A stretch of DNA of 50,626 nt, taken from IMG/VR virus record IMGVR_UViG_3300047297_000246, positions 1 to 50,626 of that record. One strand, 5' to 3'. Source of the DNA: a virus. A model generated the notes under the pieces. That model saw only the letters and a list, made by a program, of their open reading frames with translations, searched no databases and was not told where the DNA came from. A program made the position numbers and the translations under genes. Below are positions 42,450 through 50,626 of this stretch, piece by piece; positions within the stretch are counted from its first letter, which is position 1, and every line of letters starts with the position of its first letter.

Positions 42450-44414
42450 TTAGCGAATCGGACAAGCACCTGTTGCACAGGCCTCATCCACTAGTTCATC
42501 AAAGCTGTTAGCATTTTCCAGCGAAACAGGCTTTAGATTTTGTACATAAGTACGGAAAGTATATTCATCCACAACTTCTTGCGGTAAGTATAAGTACCCT
42601 AAGTCTTTAGCAGTTTTTGTAGGATCGTTTCTGTAAATAAAACTTACGCCTACATAACAATCCCAATTATCTAATAGCCAGTCAATAATTGCTGGAATTT
42701 CAGTAGGATCATAACTGATTGTTACTGAGGTATTTTGTTGAGTCCAGCTGGTCTGAATCAGTTTATATTTATCAAGCTGCTCTACTGCTGTGTCTAAGTT
42801 AACTTCTTTTCCATCTACTTTATGGAAAGGTACCCCCTCCCATTCGACTGGAAATGTTACTAGTACACCGCTATCATCTGTTGGATGGTTAATTACATTG
42901 TAGTTTGCTTCTCGTAGAATTTCTACGACTGGGTCGTATTTTGAGAACTGTACATTGTTGAATATATACTTGCCCAGGGGTTTGTGTACTCCCTCTGTGG
43001 TATCCATAATCTTGGATAGTGTTCCACTTGGCTTAACACAAGTGATATTTTTTGGTCTGGGTAGACCCAGCTCGTCTGCCATTCCAACTGCAGCGGCAGT
43101 TGCTGTTCGCTTAAGATACTCGTAGTCATAGCCCGTCATATCAGGACGTTTAGCGATCCCTGTGAGACCGACTCCACACAAACGCATGAAGTAATTGTTA
43201 AGGTGCCAGGATTCCTGTAGTATACCATCTTGTAGGTCAACACAAGTTTGTCTGTAATTTGCACGTGCTGCCAATCTGATGGCTTCGTGGAGTCCAGCGG
43301 TGTCACCTTTGAATTTGGCGATATCTGTTTCTGTGAGGTTACAGAAGCTTTTATTTCCAAGCAGGATTTCGACACATGGATTGGCACCTTTGAACCAGGG
43401 GGCTCTGCGTAGTGCTTCAACTTCGTTAATGAAACCGGGTTCACTGCCACCTGCCTCCTGCATTAATTGGAAAATCTTTTCTAGATCGCTCTTTAGTGGC
43501 TTTTCCTTAAACACTAGTGAGTTATTACTTTGCTGGCGATGACTATTATTATATAGCCACCAATCTTTCTTGGCTACAGCAAACTCTTCCCATTCCGGCT
43601 GACCGTAATCGAAAAGTGCGATCTCAGCACTGCGACGACTGGATAGAATAGTGCCAAGATGATTAATAATGTCCAGAATATCCATCCTAGTGAGTAGACT
43701 ATCAGCGCGACCATTAAGTATATTGGCAATAGCAACATAAGCAACGCTAATTGCGCTATCACCTGAACTAATCCAACCATATCCTTTTAACCTTTCGCCC
43801 GCTGGTCGAAGCTGAGAAAAGTCGAGGACGAGCGTCTCAGCGGGATATTTTCCAGCCATGAGTTTTCCAATAGACTTGGCCCATGCTTCTGCGCTGTCAC
43901 CAACACTGATTGTCCAGGTACGGGTATCTGCATCCCAAGTCTCCTGATTATGCTCTCTGCCGCCTTTTGATGTGCGTGTGCTTCTAACCACGCGAATGTC
44001 TTTGATTGGTTTTGAGAATCCATTTAGTGTACCTACGATTGGTTTAAATCCGACTCCGCAACCTTGTAAGAGTAGCCATAAACAGTCTACTACATCATAA
44101 ACTGTCTCTACTTGGGTAAAGCTACAGTTAAATTGTGAAGCTTCACGGGTTTTAGCTACGTCTGTGCCACCTAACCAAAGTGTACGACCGCTCATTGCTA
44201 CCTTACGATCTAGCATTAGCTGTTCTAGATCATACAGCTCTGCATATTCCGTATCGTTTAGGTCACGACCAACTGCACGCTCCCATAGCCATGCTTGATG
44301 ATCAATAACGCGAGCTACTGTTTCTTGCCATGTTTCAAATTGTTTTCCGTCGTCTGAAGTTGGGCGATTATATGTACGACGTGTTATTACTTGCGCTCTT
44401 GTTGAAACTGTCAT
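42450..44414 (-). CDS. nrdJ: Adenosylcobalamin-dependent (class II) ribonucleotide reductase
   Basis: 654 residues, monomeric class II type (Lactobacillus-like, 739 residues there). It reduces ribonucleoside triphosphates to dNTPs using vitamin B12 coenzyme instead of a tyrosyl radical. Key cysteines are present: SQFNCSF (C97) and SFCNL (C358) as the redox pair, ANPCVEI (C347) as thiyl radical site with E349, and CATGACPIR (C646, C651) as C-terminal reductant shuttle. SGTLSKIMDTTEGVH marks the barrel. AAAGGA lies before the ATG. It would draw on host cobalamin. The glutaredoxin at 48302 may be its electron donor. Confidence 0.93.
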   Translation of the reverse strand: MTVSTRAQVITRRTYNRPTSDDGKQFETWQETVARVIDHQAWLWERAVGRDLNDTEYAELYDLEQLMLDRKVAMSGRTLWLGGTDVAKTREASQFNCSFTQVETVYDVVDCLWLLLQGCGVGFKPIVGTLNGFSKPIKDIRVVRSTRTSKGGREHNQETWDADTRTWTISVGDSAEAWAKSIGKLMAGKYPAETLVLDFSQLRPAGERLKGYGWISSGDSAISVAYVAIANILNGRADSLLTRMDILDIINHLGTILSSRRSAEIALFDYGQPEWEEFAVAKKDWWLYNNSHRQQSNNSLVFKEKPLKSDLEKIFQLMQEAGGSEPGFINEVEALRRAPWFKGANPCVEILLGNKSFCNLTETDIAKFKGDTAGLHEAIRLAARANYRQTCVDLQDGILQESWHLNNYFMRLCGVGLTGIAKRPDMTGYDYEYLKRTATAAAVGMADELGLPRPKNITCVKPSGTLSKIMDTTEGVHKPLGKYIFNNVQFSKYDPVVEILREANYNVINHPTDDSGVLVTFPVEWEGVPFHKVDGKEVNLDTAVEQLDKYKLIQTSWTQQNTSVTISYDPTEIPAIIDWLLDNWDCYVGVSFIYRNDPTKTAKDLGYLYLPQEVVDEYTFRTYVQNLKPVSLENANSFDELVDEACATGACPIR

Positions 44415-44422
44415 GATTTCCT

Positions 44423-44854
44423 TTATGTTCCGGTACTGCCGAATCCGCCAGTACCTCGTTGTGTGTTTACCCAGTCACGTGGGTCTGTGTCTACGTAATC
44501 AGCCAATAGTACTGGCACAACTACTAGTTGCGCAATTCGTGTTTCAAATTGACGAATCTCATAAGGATCTTCGCCGTTATTTTTTAAGATAACCTTTATA
44601 TTTCCACGGTAGTCGCTGTCGATAACTCCCACAGAGTTTGCTAGCTGTACCCCAATCTTACCTTGGCTAGAGCGATTAAATACTAAGCCAACAAAGCCTG
44701 GTGGAATCATTACAGCAACGCCAGTATCTACCATTTTTTGTTCGCCTGGATAAATATCCACGTCTTCGCAGCTACGAAGATCAGCACCTGCATCTGTTGG
44801 GTGTGCACGTACAGGCCGCAGTTTAGGGTCAGCGAGTTTAGATTTAATTTTCAT
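44423..44854 (-). CDS. dut: dUTPase (trimeric)
   Basis: 143 residues. All five conserved motifs are present: DAGADLRS, NRSSQGKIG, GVIDSDYRG, RIAQLV and RGTGGFGSTG. It hydrolyses dUTP to dUMP, keeping uracil out of phage DNA and supplying thymidylate precursor. The gene overlaps the upstream exonuclease by 11 bases and precedes the reductase by 8 bases, a small dNTP-supply cluster. Confidence 0.95.
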   Translation of the reverse strand: MKIKSKLADPKLRPVRAHPTDAGADLRSCEDVDIYPGEQKMVDTGVAVMIPPGFVGLVFNRSSQGKIGVQLANSVGVIDSDYRGNIKVILKNNGEDPYEIRQFETRIAQLVVVPVLLADYVDTDPRDWVNTQRGTGGFGSTGT

Positions 44855-45698
44855 AGTTTAAGTAAAATTGTAGGGTTTCGTCAATTTGTTTGCAATTATC
44901 TGAGCCAATAGCTTCTTCACAGTGAGTGACTAAGTCCATTAACTGATAATTTAAAATAAGTCTATCTTTGCACTTATTGAGTTCTTGAATATATTTGTAC
45001 TTTCCGCTCAACGGAATTGATGCAATAATATCCCAAGTAGTACCAAATTCGTTAACCAATGATTGGGCTCGTTTGGGGCCAATACCAGGTACACCAAGCA
45101 CATTATCACCAGTATCACCAGTAAGACATTTGATACTGATATAAGCCTCTTGATCAAAGTCGTAATGTGTGTGCCAGTTGTCAGCAGTAACTTCTTTACG
45201 TGTAACATAACTAAAGCGGCTCACGCCGTCCTGTACTAGCAAATCCCAGTCACGATCGCTGGAGATTAGCCAAATGTGATCAAAGCCTAGTTCTGCTTTT
45301 TTACTAACAATATATGCTGCAATATCATCTGCTTCTACACCTTTATAACGCAACACGGGGTAGTCCGTGTTATCAGCGATATGTTCTAGTGTATGCATGA
45401 AATCTTCAAAGAACAACTCAAACTGAGCTTTCTCTGCTTCAGTTTGTTGCTCAAACTTATCTTTGCGATTTTGTTTATATTCTGGGTCTAGTGCTTTACG
45501 ATACTGTGAACTACCACTATCACCAGCTATGATAACTTTGGCAGCTTTATAGCTTTTGGCCAAACTCTTAACAGTGCGTAAGTAGTCTTCAGCAAAATCT
45601 GTAGCACCACTATGTTTATAGCGGAACGCAAGATTAAGTGAATCCACAATCATTAGTACGTTTTCAGATTCTGTAACTTGGTTAAAACTTTTGCTCAT
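44844..45698 (-). CDS. 5'-3' exonuclease/flap endonuclease
   Basis: 284 residues with the FEN/T5 D15/T4 RNase H plan. Acidic metal sites are visible in MIVDSLNLAFRYKH, VIIAGDSGSSQYRKALDPEYKQ (arch/helical clamp), KGVEADDIAA, LISSDRDWDLL and TGDTGDNVLGVPGIGPKRA, the last being the H3TH DNA-binding motif. It removes RNA primers and flaps during replication. It starts behind its own -10/-35 promoter (45723-45751). Confidence 0.92.
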   Translation of the reverse strand: MSKSFNQVTESENVLMIVDSLNLAFRYKHSGATDFAEDYLRTVKSLAKSYKAAKVIIAGDSGSSQYRKALDPEYKQNRKDKFEQQTEAEKAQFELFFEDFMHTLEHIADNTDYPVLRYKGVEADDIAAYIVSKKAELGFDHIWLISSDRDWDLLVQDGVSRFSYVTRKEVTADNWHTHYDFDQEAYISIKCLTGDTGDNVLGVPGIGPKRAQSLVNEFGTTWDIIASIPLSGKYKYIQELNKCKDRLILNYQLMDLVTHCEEAIGSDNCKQIDETLQFYLNYEN

Positions 45699-45722
45699 GT
45701 GTATTATTTGTGTTAATTAAGT

Positions 45723-45751
45723 ATTATACTGTAATTCAACTAAAACTTCAA
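45723..45751 (-). promoter_or_regulatory. Promoter for exonuclease, dut, nrdJ
   Basis: On the minus strand TTGAAG (45751-45746), 17 bases, TATAAT (45728-45723). Expected start near 45716, about 18 bases before the exonuclease ATG. The -35 overlaps the stop region of the resolvase-like gene. Confidence 0.72.
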
Positions 45752-46203
45752 GTCACAAATTGTGGTTGCTCTTTAACTAACCAATCTTCTAGTAGTGCAA
45801 CAAAAAATTCATATCCGTCGCAACTAACAAATAAGTACCTGTAATTATTTGTTGTTGGCATATCTTCAAAAGCTACGAATACTTTGCTTCTGTCAAATTT
45901 AAAGATTAGTAGTGGATATTTATTTACTTGGTGTCCCTGTCGTTGAGTTTGTTTCCAAAACTCTATTAGCTGGGGACTTTTACCAGTTAATATTGCACTA
46001 GTTAGGTGGTCTTCGGCATAACCTTTTACTTCTACGCACCACTCATTAGTGCGCCCAGGAACGTAAAGATCGCCTTTTAGTTGATGTTTAGGGTCAAGAG
46101 CACCACTGCCTGGCACTCTTTCCCACCCTAAACCGGTATGTTTGCGTAAAAGGTCACGTACTACAGTTTCGGTACGTGCACCTTTAGCCCTCGAATCAAC
46201 CAT
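45748..46203 (-). CDS. PD-(D/E)XK nuclease, Holliday resolvase-like
   Basis: 151 residues with a full PD-(D/E)XK core: an N-terminal helix with E12 (GARTETVVRD), ERVPGSGAL, KGDLYVPG (D45) and WCVEVKGY (E58, K60). RVPGSG near the first helix and the short size are typical of archaeal Hjc-type resolvases and of phage relatives. It probably cuts branched recombination intermediates before packaging. Its start overlaps the stop of the upstream gene by one base. Confidence 0.78.
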   Translation of the reverse strand: MVDSRAKGARTETVVRDLLRKHTGLGWERVPGSGALDPKHQLKGDLYVPGRTNEWCVEVKGYAEDHLTSAILTGKSPQLIEFWKQTQRQGHQVNKYPLLIFKFDRSKVFVAFEDMPTTNNYRYLFVSCDGYEFFVALLEDWLVKEQPQFVT

Positions 46204-46535
46204 TACTTTTTACGCACAGGTTGAACTATTACTTTTGCAGGAGCTGGCTTTGGTTCTGCTACGGTTGTTTCTGCTACATCAAGTTTAATAACAACAGGCT
46301 CGTCCTGTGTTTTAACTTCTGAAACTAGGGTAACCTGTTGTGGAACAACGTTAATACGTGGAGCGATTACACGAATTTCGGTTTCATCAATACTAACAGT
46401 TACATTGCCACCAGCAACTTCCATTGCTTCTAGTTCGCTAAGATTTAGGAGCATACCTGTATAAACAGGAGTTGTTACGCCTTCGCGCAAGAACGTTGCT
46501 TTAGCACCAGCGTCTACTTTTTCAATTTTTACCAT
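46203..46535 (-). CDS. Uncharacterised protein with Val/Pro-rich tail
   Basis: 110 residues, not recognised. An N-terminal half of likely small beta fold (MVKIEKVDAGAKATFLREG, VSIDETEIRVIAP) is followed by a low-complexity tail rich in Val, Pro, Ala and Lys (AEPKPAPAKVIVQPVRKK), basic at the end. ATG 46535 is preferred to a TTG 12 bases upstream, because GAGG precedes it at good spacing and it starts one base after the SbcC-like stop. It sits between two recombination genes; a DNA-related role is only a guess. Confidence 0.6.
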   Translation of the reverse strand: MVKIEKVDAGAKATFLREGVTTPVYTGMLLNLSELEAMEVAGGNVTVSIDETEIRVIAPRINVVPQQVTLVSEVKTQDEPVVIKLDVAETTVAEPKPAPAKVIVQPVRKK

Positions 46536-46536
46536 A

Positions 46537-48333
46537 TTAGGCCTCAATCTGAGATATGTTATTGCGCTTTACCACATTTACCTTTTCTAGTAGCGGATGT
46601 GTAAATCCATGAGATACTAAGAAAGTATTTAAATGTTCTTCTCGTAACAGCACTTCTACTAATTTTTCCTTGCCATCTACGTCCAAGGTCTCGACTGTTT
46701 CGTCTAAGATCAACAAATTGATTCGGCTACTAGATAGGGTCTGCATTAGTTTTCTAATAGCTAACAGTGTTGCAACGTTTACTCTGGCTTTCTCACCACC
46801 ACTAAGGGCGGCAATTTCAATGTCTTTGCCGTTATCCGTGATAATAACATTTAGTTTATCACTAGCACTAACTTTGAAACTAATTTGGAATCTACCATCA
46901 GATAAGTCAACCAAGTACTTATTAGTAATATCTTCCAGGTCTTTTACTAAACATTCTATTTTGTAAGCTACTAATCCTGTTGTAGAAAAAGTCTTATTAA
47001 GAATATTTAGCAAATTCATTTTGTTGGATAGGTGTTCTAGTTTACCAGAGTAAATCTCCAGTTCCTCATTCATCTCTACCAACTGTTTAGAAATCAACTC
47101 AACTTTGGAATTATGAGCAGATACATCACGATTATGAGCTTCTGCACGTTTAATTTCTCGTTGGGCCACTTCAATTTCTGCTTTTAATTCGCCTAATTGT
47201 TTTGCCAAACTATCTTTATCTAGCAGTGCATCAGGCATATCAGCATCTATGAGTTGATGGTACTTTTCCCACTCTTTTTGTGTTTCTATAGCTTGCTGCC
47301 ATAGCTGTTTGGCTTGACGTATACTGATAATCTTGGTATTTAAATCAAGCTTCTTAAAGTTGGAATCCTCAGACTCTTTTTGTTTTTCACTAACTAATTC
47401 TTGTACTTTTGCATCATCAATTTGTGATAAGCAAGTAGGACATGTACCATGCAATGCACGCATCTTTTTAACAAAGGCATCAGCATCAGTAATTGTTTTC
47501 GTTAGTGTAGCTACCTCTGCTTGTAGTGGCTCTATGCTTTCGCTGGGTTGCTGCGGTATAGGCACTAAGCTGATTTTTGCTTGTAGCTGTTTATAAGTAT
47601 TATTTTGTGAGATTTTTTTATTTGTTTGTTCAATCCCACTTATAGTCGTTTCTAGTGCTGCAATATTAGTAAGCTGTTCCTGATTTAGTGGGGTTACTGT
47701 TACAAAATCACGCAGATTTAAATCAGTTTTTTCATATTTCGCAAGCCAACTAGTTACTGTGTTTACTTGGGTTTGTACTTGAGCAATTTCCTTTGCCAAG
47801 TCTTGCGAGATTTGTTTAAAAACTTCTTGTGCATGAGTATACCTGCCCAAATTTAAAATTTCAATTAAAAACTTTTTACGAGCAGTATCTGCACTGGTTA
47901 GAAACTCCAAACTACTAGCATTTGACTGGTAAACAATTTGAGCAAATGTTTTATGATCAAAGCCTAAAATATCTTCAATCATTTTATAAGTAGCGGTCGC
48001 GGTATGTGCACTAATGTCTATGCCTTCTTTAAACAGCTTTACTGTTTGCGTAGTGCCGCGACTAGTACGAATTTCATAGTCTGTACCATCACGATTAAAC
48101 TCTAGCTCTATTTTATACGCCTTGTCTTTTACATAGCGATTTAAAATATCAGACTTTTTAATACCTTTTGAATTTTTATTAAATAATACTTCTTCTAAGA
48201 TAAGGGCAATGGAGCTTTTGCCATGCCCGTTTCTACCTACGAGTTGTGTAAGCGGTGCAGCAACAAAATCGATTGTGTTATCTGCACCATAAGAAAAAGC
48301 ATTACTCCATCGTAGTTTTTTGATTGTTATCAT
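46537..48333 (-). CDS. SbcC/Rad50-like (T4 gp46) recombination ATPase
   Basis: 598 residues, shorter than SbcC (about 1050) and near T4 gp46. Walker A GRNGHGKS (33-40), long coiled coils, zinc-hook CPTC (298-301), signature ALSGGEKARVN (509-519) and Walker B LLILDE (540-545) are intact. With the SbcD-like subunit it resects DNA ends for recombination-dependent replication. Its start lies inside the end of the glutaredoxin gene (32-base overlap). Confidence 0.92.
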   Translation of the reverse strand: MITIKKLRWSNAFSYGADNTIDFVAAPLTQLVGRNGHGKSSIALILEEVLFNKNSKGIKKSDILNRYVKDKAYKIELEFNRDGTDYEIRTSRGTTQTVKLFKEGIDISAHTATATYKMIEDILGFDHKTFAQIVYQSNASSLEFLTSADTARKKFLIEILNLGRYTHAQEVFKQISQDLAKEIAQVQTQVNTVTSWLAKYEKTDLNLRDFVTVTPLNQEQLTNIAALETTISGIEQTNKKISQNNTYKQLQAKISLVPIPQQPSESIEPLQAEVATLTKTITDADAFVKKMRALHGTCPTCLSQIDDAKVQELVSEKQKESEDSNFKKLDLNTKIISIRQAKQLWQQAIETQKEWEKYHQLIDADMPDALLDKDSLAKQLGELKAEIEVAQREIKRAEAHNRDVSAHNSKVELISKQLVEMNEELEIYSGKLEHLSNKMNLLNILNKTFSTTGLVAYKIECLVKDLEDITNKYLVDLSDGRFQISFKVSASDKLNVIITDNGKDIEIAALSGGEKARVNVATLLAIRKLMQTLSSSRINLLILDETVETLDVDGKEKLVEVLLREEHLNTFLVSHGFTHPLLEKVNVVKRNNISQIEA

Positions 48334-48580
48334 GCTTGGCTATTTCTCTTTTTAGTTCGTTTAAGCCGCCAATTAGTTTGCCGTTTAAGAAAATTTGTGG
48401 GACGCTGCGAGCATCAGGGACTTTTTCAATTAAGTCCTTTTTAGTATACCCGTTTACGCCTATCATGTAGTCTCGATATTCTATAGCGTGATCGCTTAGT
48501 AATTTCTTTGCTTCTGTACAAGCAGGGCAATTAGTTTGTGACCAAACTTCTGCTTTAATCCAATTCAAGTTTTTCCGCAT
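48302..48580 (-). CDS. Glutaredoxin
   Basis: 92 residues, one thioredoxin-fold domain. Active site CPAC (18-21, NCPACTEAKKLL), cis-Pro segment RSVPQIFLNGKLIGG and a C-terminal helix are all present. It reduces disulphides, and the class II ribonucleotide reductase in this genome is a likely client. It is inserted between the two recombination nuclease genes and overlaps both of them (26 and 32 bases). Confidence 0.9.
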   Translation of the reverse strand: MRKNLNWIKAEVWSQTNCPACTEAKKLLSDHAIEYRDYMIGVNGYTKKDLIEKVPDARSVPQIFLNGKLIGGLNELKREIAKHDNNQKTTME

Positions 48581-49520
48581 AGCTTTGCATTTCCTTTAAT
48601 ACTTGTTCTATAGTATCTTCTGGAAGCTGTAAAATATAGGTTAAGTACTCTTTTACTTCTTCCACTAAAGTCATTTCAGCTTCCAGGATAAGGGCTGAAT
48701 CTGTATCTCGTTTAATTACTTTGCGATCAATTAGGTCGCTATCTTCTAGTTCGCCTAGCTCTGCCATGTCGCCTTCGACTTGATAAATTGTGTGATCAAA
48801 GTCGGTTGGCGGTTTAGGGTCATTTACTCCAACAGTCTTACGAATAAGCTGTGGTAAGTTGAACTTCAGCCAATCATGTTCCAGACTACCGACGTCAAGA
48901 AGAATAGCCCCAGTATCAACTCTAGACCTATGAAAACTAGTAGTATAAGGACTGCCAGGATAGAGTATATTTCGTTGCGAATTTTCATAACTATGCAAGT
49001 CACCTGCTAAAACTATGTCCCAGCGATCAAATAGTTCTAGATTAACTTCCGGCTTTACGTGAGGAGGGATCTCGCCTCGAACATGAGTGATAAGAATGCG
49101 TCCATGCATATCTATATCACGTGGGTCGTATTCTTTTAGTTTATTATAAGGTATAAAGTCTACATCACCGGCTAGCAAATCACTGTTAAAGTCGTCAATG
49201 ATTTGCACTAGTGGATTTATTCTGTGAGTGGATTTTTTAAGATATGTTAAAAAAGTAGTATCTTTCTTTAACATTTCATGATTACCAGGAATAATAAATC
49301 CTGGCTTTTTTATACTGGCTACAAAGTCAAAGTATAATTCGACCTCATCCATTGTAGGCAGTCTGTCGAATACGTCACCACCAATTATAACGTAATCAGC
49401 TTGCTGTTGCATTTCTGCAAACTGTTCAATAAATAGGTGAAACCTGTTTCTAGCCCAATCAATTGGAACATTTTTCTGACCTAGCTTAATATGAACATCT
49501 GCCGTGAAAAGTATTTTCAT
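48555..49520 (-). CDS. SbcD/Mre11-like (T4 gp47) nuclease subunit
   Basis: 321 residues. Calcineurin-like phosphoesterase motifs in order: FTADVHIKLG (D8, H10), YVIIGGDVFDRL, PGFIIPGNHEML, ILITHVRGEI and IVLAGDLHSYENSQ. ATG 49520 starts the family's usual MKILFTADVH; a TTG 27 bases upstream lies inside a terminator stem and is rejected. It forms the nuclease half of the SbcCD/gp46-47 complex. Overlaps the glutaredoxin gene by 26 bases. Confidence 0.93.
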   Translation of the reverse strand: MKILFTADVHIKLGQKNVPIDWARNRFHLFIEQFAEMQQQADYVIIGGDVFDRLPTMDEVELYFDFVASIKKPGFIIPGNHEMLKKDTTFLTYLKKSTHRINPLVQIIDDFNSDLLAGDVDFIPYNKLKEYDPRDIDMHGRILITHVRGEIPPHVKPEVNLELFDRWDIVLAGDLHSYENSQRNILYPGSPYTTSFHRSRVDTGAILLDVGSLEHDWLKFNLPQLIRKTVGVNDPKPPTDFDHTIYQVEGDMAELGELEDSDLIDRKVIKRDTDSALILEAEMTLVEEVKEYLTYILQLPEDTIEQVLKEMQSYAEKLELD

Positions 49521-49530
49521 GTTGTAATAG

Positions 49531-49568
49531 ACAAAAATAGCCCGCAAACCATAATTATTTGCGGGCTA
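49531..49568 (-). terminator. Intrinsic terminator after ssDNA-binding protein gene
   Basis: 11-bp perfect stem TAGCCCGCAAA/TTTGCGGGCTA (49538-49548 and 49558-49568), with TTTTTGT on the minus strand. It would limit transcription from the abundant ssDNA-binding gene into the nuclease genes. Confidence 0.85.
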
Positions 49569-49574
49569 TAATTT

Positions 49575-50222
49575 TTAACCTAGTTCTTTGACTGCTTCGC
49601 GCTCGGCATCAGTTCCGTCACCTTCTTCCTCGTCACCTTGGTTAGTTGTAATTTTAACTAGCAAGGCTTGTACTTCTGCTTCGGTAGGGCGTGGGAACTT
49701 TTCGTCAATAGATTTAGCTGCATCAGCAATAGCGCGTTCTGCTTCGCTAAGAGCTCTCGGCTTGCAACGTAGTACTTGAAGTGTGTACTCTACGTTAAAT
49801 GCTAGAGGGCCGGTCTTAACTCGCTTGAAAACAACATCCCAACCAGTGTCATAGTCTGTAGGATCACCTAAATCTTCTGCCGCAGTAACAATCTGCTCAA
49901 AAAGTTTCTTTTTCAGGTTAAGTGCTTTTTCTTTGCCATCTTTTGGATCAATACAGTTAACTGAGTAGCTCCAACTGCATTTTGCGTCAGGGAAGAAATC
50001 AGGTACGTGATCTTTTTCTAGATTGTCAAACTTTTCTTTTTCACGACTAAATGCCAGGCACTCAACTGGAATGTCTTTGTTATTAGTTCCTTTTAGCCAG
50101 TAAATATAGCGGGGTAGAACTCCACCGATAAGACGAACTGTATTCTCGCCGTCTTTGTATTCGTAACTCTCAACTTTGTTTGATTGAGCTTTGCCTTTAG
50201 TATTTTTAAAGCTAAGTGCCAT
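49575..50222 (-). CDS. Single-stranded DNA-binding protein, gp32-like
   Basis: 215 residues. VRLIGGVLPRYIYWLKGTN, IPVECLAFSREKEKFDN and CSWSYSVNCIDPKDGK match the OB-fold core of T4 gp32-like proteins found in many phages. The C-terminus is acidic (GDEEEGDGTDAEREAV), the usual docking tail for replication and recombination partners. It coats ssDNA during replication and strand exchange. GAGG precedes the ATG; an intrinsic terminator follows. Confidence 0.82.
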   Translation of the reverse strand: MALSFKNTKGKAQSNKVESYEYKDGENTVRLIGGVLPRYIYWLKGTNNKDIPVECLAFSREKEKFDNLEKDHVPDFFPDAKCSWSYSVNCIDPKDGKEKALNLKKKLFEQIVTAAEDLGDPTDYDTGWDVVFKRVKTGPLAFNVEYTLQVLRCKPRALSEAERAIADAAKSIDEKFPRPTEAEVQALLVKITTNQGDEEEGDGTDAEREAVKELG

Positions 50223-50226
50223 GTTT

Positions 50227-50610
50227 TTATTCCTCGTATTTGAAGTAAATTTTGTTGTCTGTAATTTTTAAAAGTGGGTTTCTATCTATTGCGGCTAAAT
50301 CAATATCTGCAAAGTAGGACAAGTCTAAGTAGGTAACTGAGAAGTGTTTATAAAGTGAATAGTCTCTACGTCCTGCTAGTCTTATATACTGTGCTCGAAA
50401 TATATCATCAGTTGTTTTATCTGAGAATAATGGACTGGGTTTTAATAAAAAGCTAGTACCAACCAGTGATTTTCTTAAAGGTTTATACTTAGTGTGCACA
50501 TTTTTTGGTATGCTTTTATTAAGATAAAACAGTCTTAAAGCCTCAACTAAATATTGTGAGTCACATTTTGTTTCTTGCTCTAGTAATAGAAGGTTAAAGA
50601 AAAGAGTCAT
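50227..50610 (-). CDS. Uncharacterised protein upstream of ssDNA-binding gene
   Basis: 127 residues, not recognised. It is Leu/Tyr/Lys-rich with a helical N-terminal half and no catalytic motif or membrane segment. ATG at 50610 has a poor ribosome site in the visible leader (only 16 bases before the window ends), so an upstream start outside the window cannot be excluded. Four bases separate it from the ssDNA-binding gene. Confidence 0.55.
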   Translation of the reverse strand: MTLFFNLLLLEQETKCDSQYLVEALRLFYLNKSIPKNVHTKYKPLRKSLVGTSFLLKPSPLFSDKTTDDIFRAQYIRLAGRRDYSLYKHFSVTYLDLSYFADIDLAAIDRNPLLKITDNKIYFKYEE

Positions 50611-50626
50611 ATATGCAACTTAATAT

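Noticed and set aside
49521-49547. Extended start (TTG) for the SbcD-like gene
   Set aside because: It lies within a terminator stem; the family begins at MKILFTADVH, i.e. ATG 49520.
1-50626. tRNA genes, insertion sequences or integration functions
   Set aside because: None recognised by eye; no cloverleaf with a 3' acceptor stem, no transposase or integrase motifs were found in the intergenic gaps or coding regions.

Overview
The window is a contiguous piece of a tailed double-stranded DNA phage genome. Coding density is high and gene overlaps are constant (TAATG and ATGA junctions). The virion has a lambda-type long, non-contractile tail: a large tape measure gene and a G/GT-type chaperone pair are present, and there is no sheath gene. 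The host is almost certainly Gram-negative, because the lysis block holds an outer-membrane lipoprotein spanin, an inner-membrane partner and a GH19 endolysin. No integrase, repressor, tRNA or CRISPR array is visible. Both ends are cut inside a larger genome. The host genus cannot be read from the sequence. The strong preference for the leucine codon CTA in the capsid gene is a clue.

Layout on the + strand: packaging (76-2455: terminase small-subunit candidate, class II aldolase, terminase large subunit), HNH nuclease (2531-2965), portal (2974-4161), a protease-capsid polyprotein (4172-6100), connector/neck/tail-completion genes (6185-8630), tail tube (8707-9837), frameshifted tail chaperones (9904-10688), tape measure (10807-15387), lambda M- and L-like genes, and one 1514-residue K-I-J-type fusion (15391-20847). 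Next comes an adhesion region (20858-37699). It holds a glycosyltransferase-methyltransferase fusion, a collagen-like fibre, a fibre chaperone, repeat-built fibres, three tandem LamG-like lectin proteins and a fibre ending in a self-cleaving S74 chaperone. The lysis and membrane-protein block (37749-41049) and a PhoH ATPase plus a conserved phage gene (41117-42189) close the rightward unit.

An A/T-flanked hairpin at 42188-42230 separates this from leftward nucleotide and DNA metabolism genes (42240-50610). These are a class II ribonucleotide reductase, dUTPase, FEN-type 5' exonuclease, a PD-(D/E)XK resolvase-like nuclease, an SbcC/gp46 and SbcD/gp47-like pair with a glutaredoxin between them, and a gp32-like single-strand DNA-binding protein. 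The genome is therefore a mosaic of a lambda-plan tail and T4-plan recombination.

Four near-consensus sigma70-type promoters are visible, at 2474, 10718 and 24827 (+) and 45751 (-). Two of the rightward ones sit directly behind intrinsic terminators and share the extended core CTTGTGATATAAT, so the virion genes seem to be divided into insulated transcription blocks. Translational devices include a GGGAAAC slippery heptamer in the tail chaperone pair, an internal ribosome binding site inside the protease-capsid gene, and overlapping hairpins after the capsid gene.
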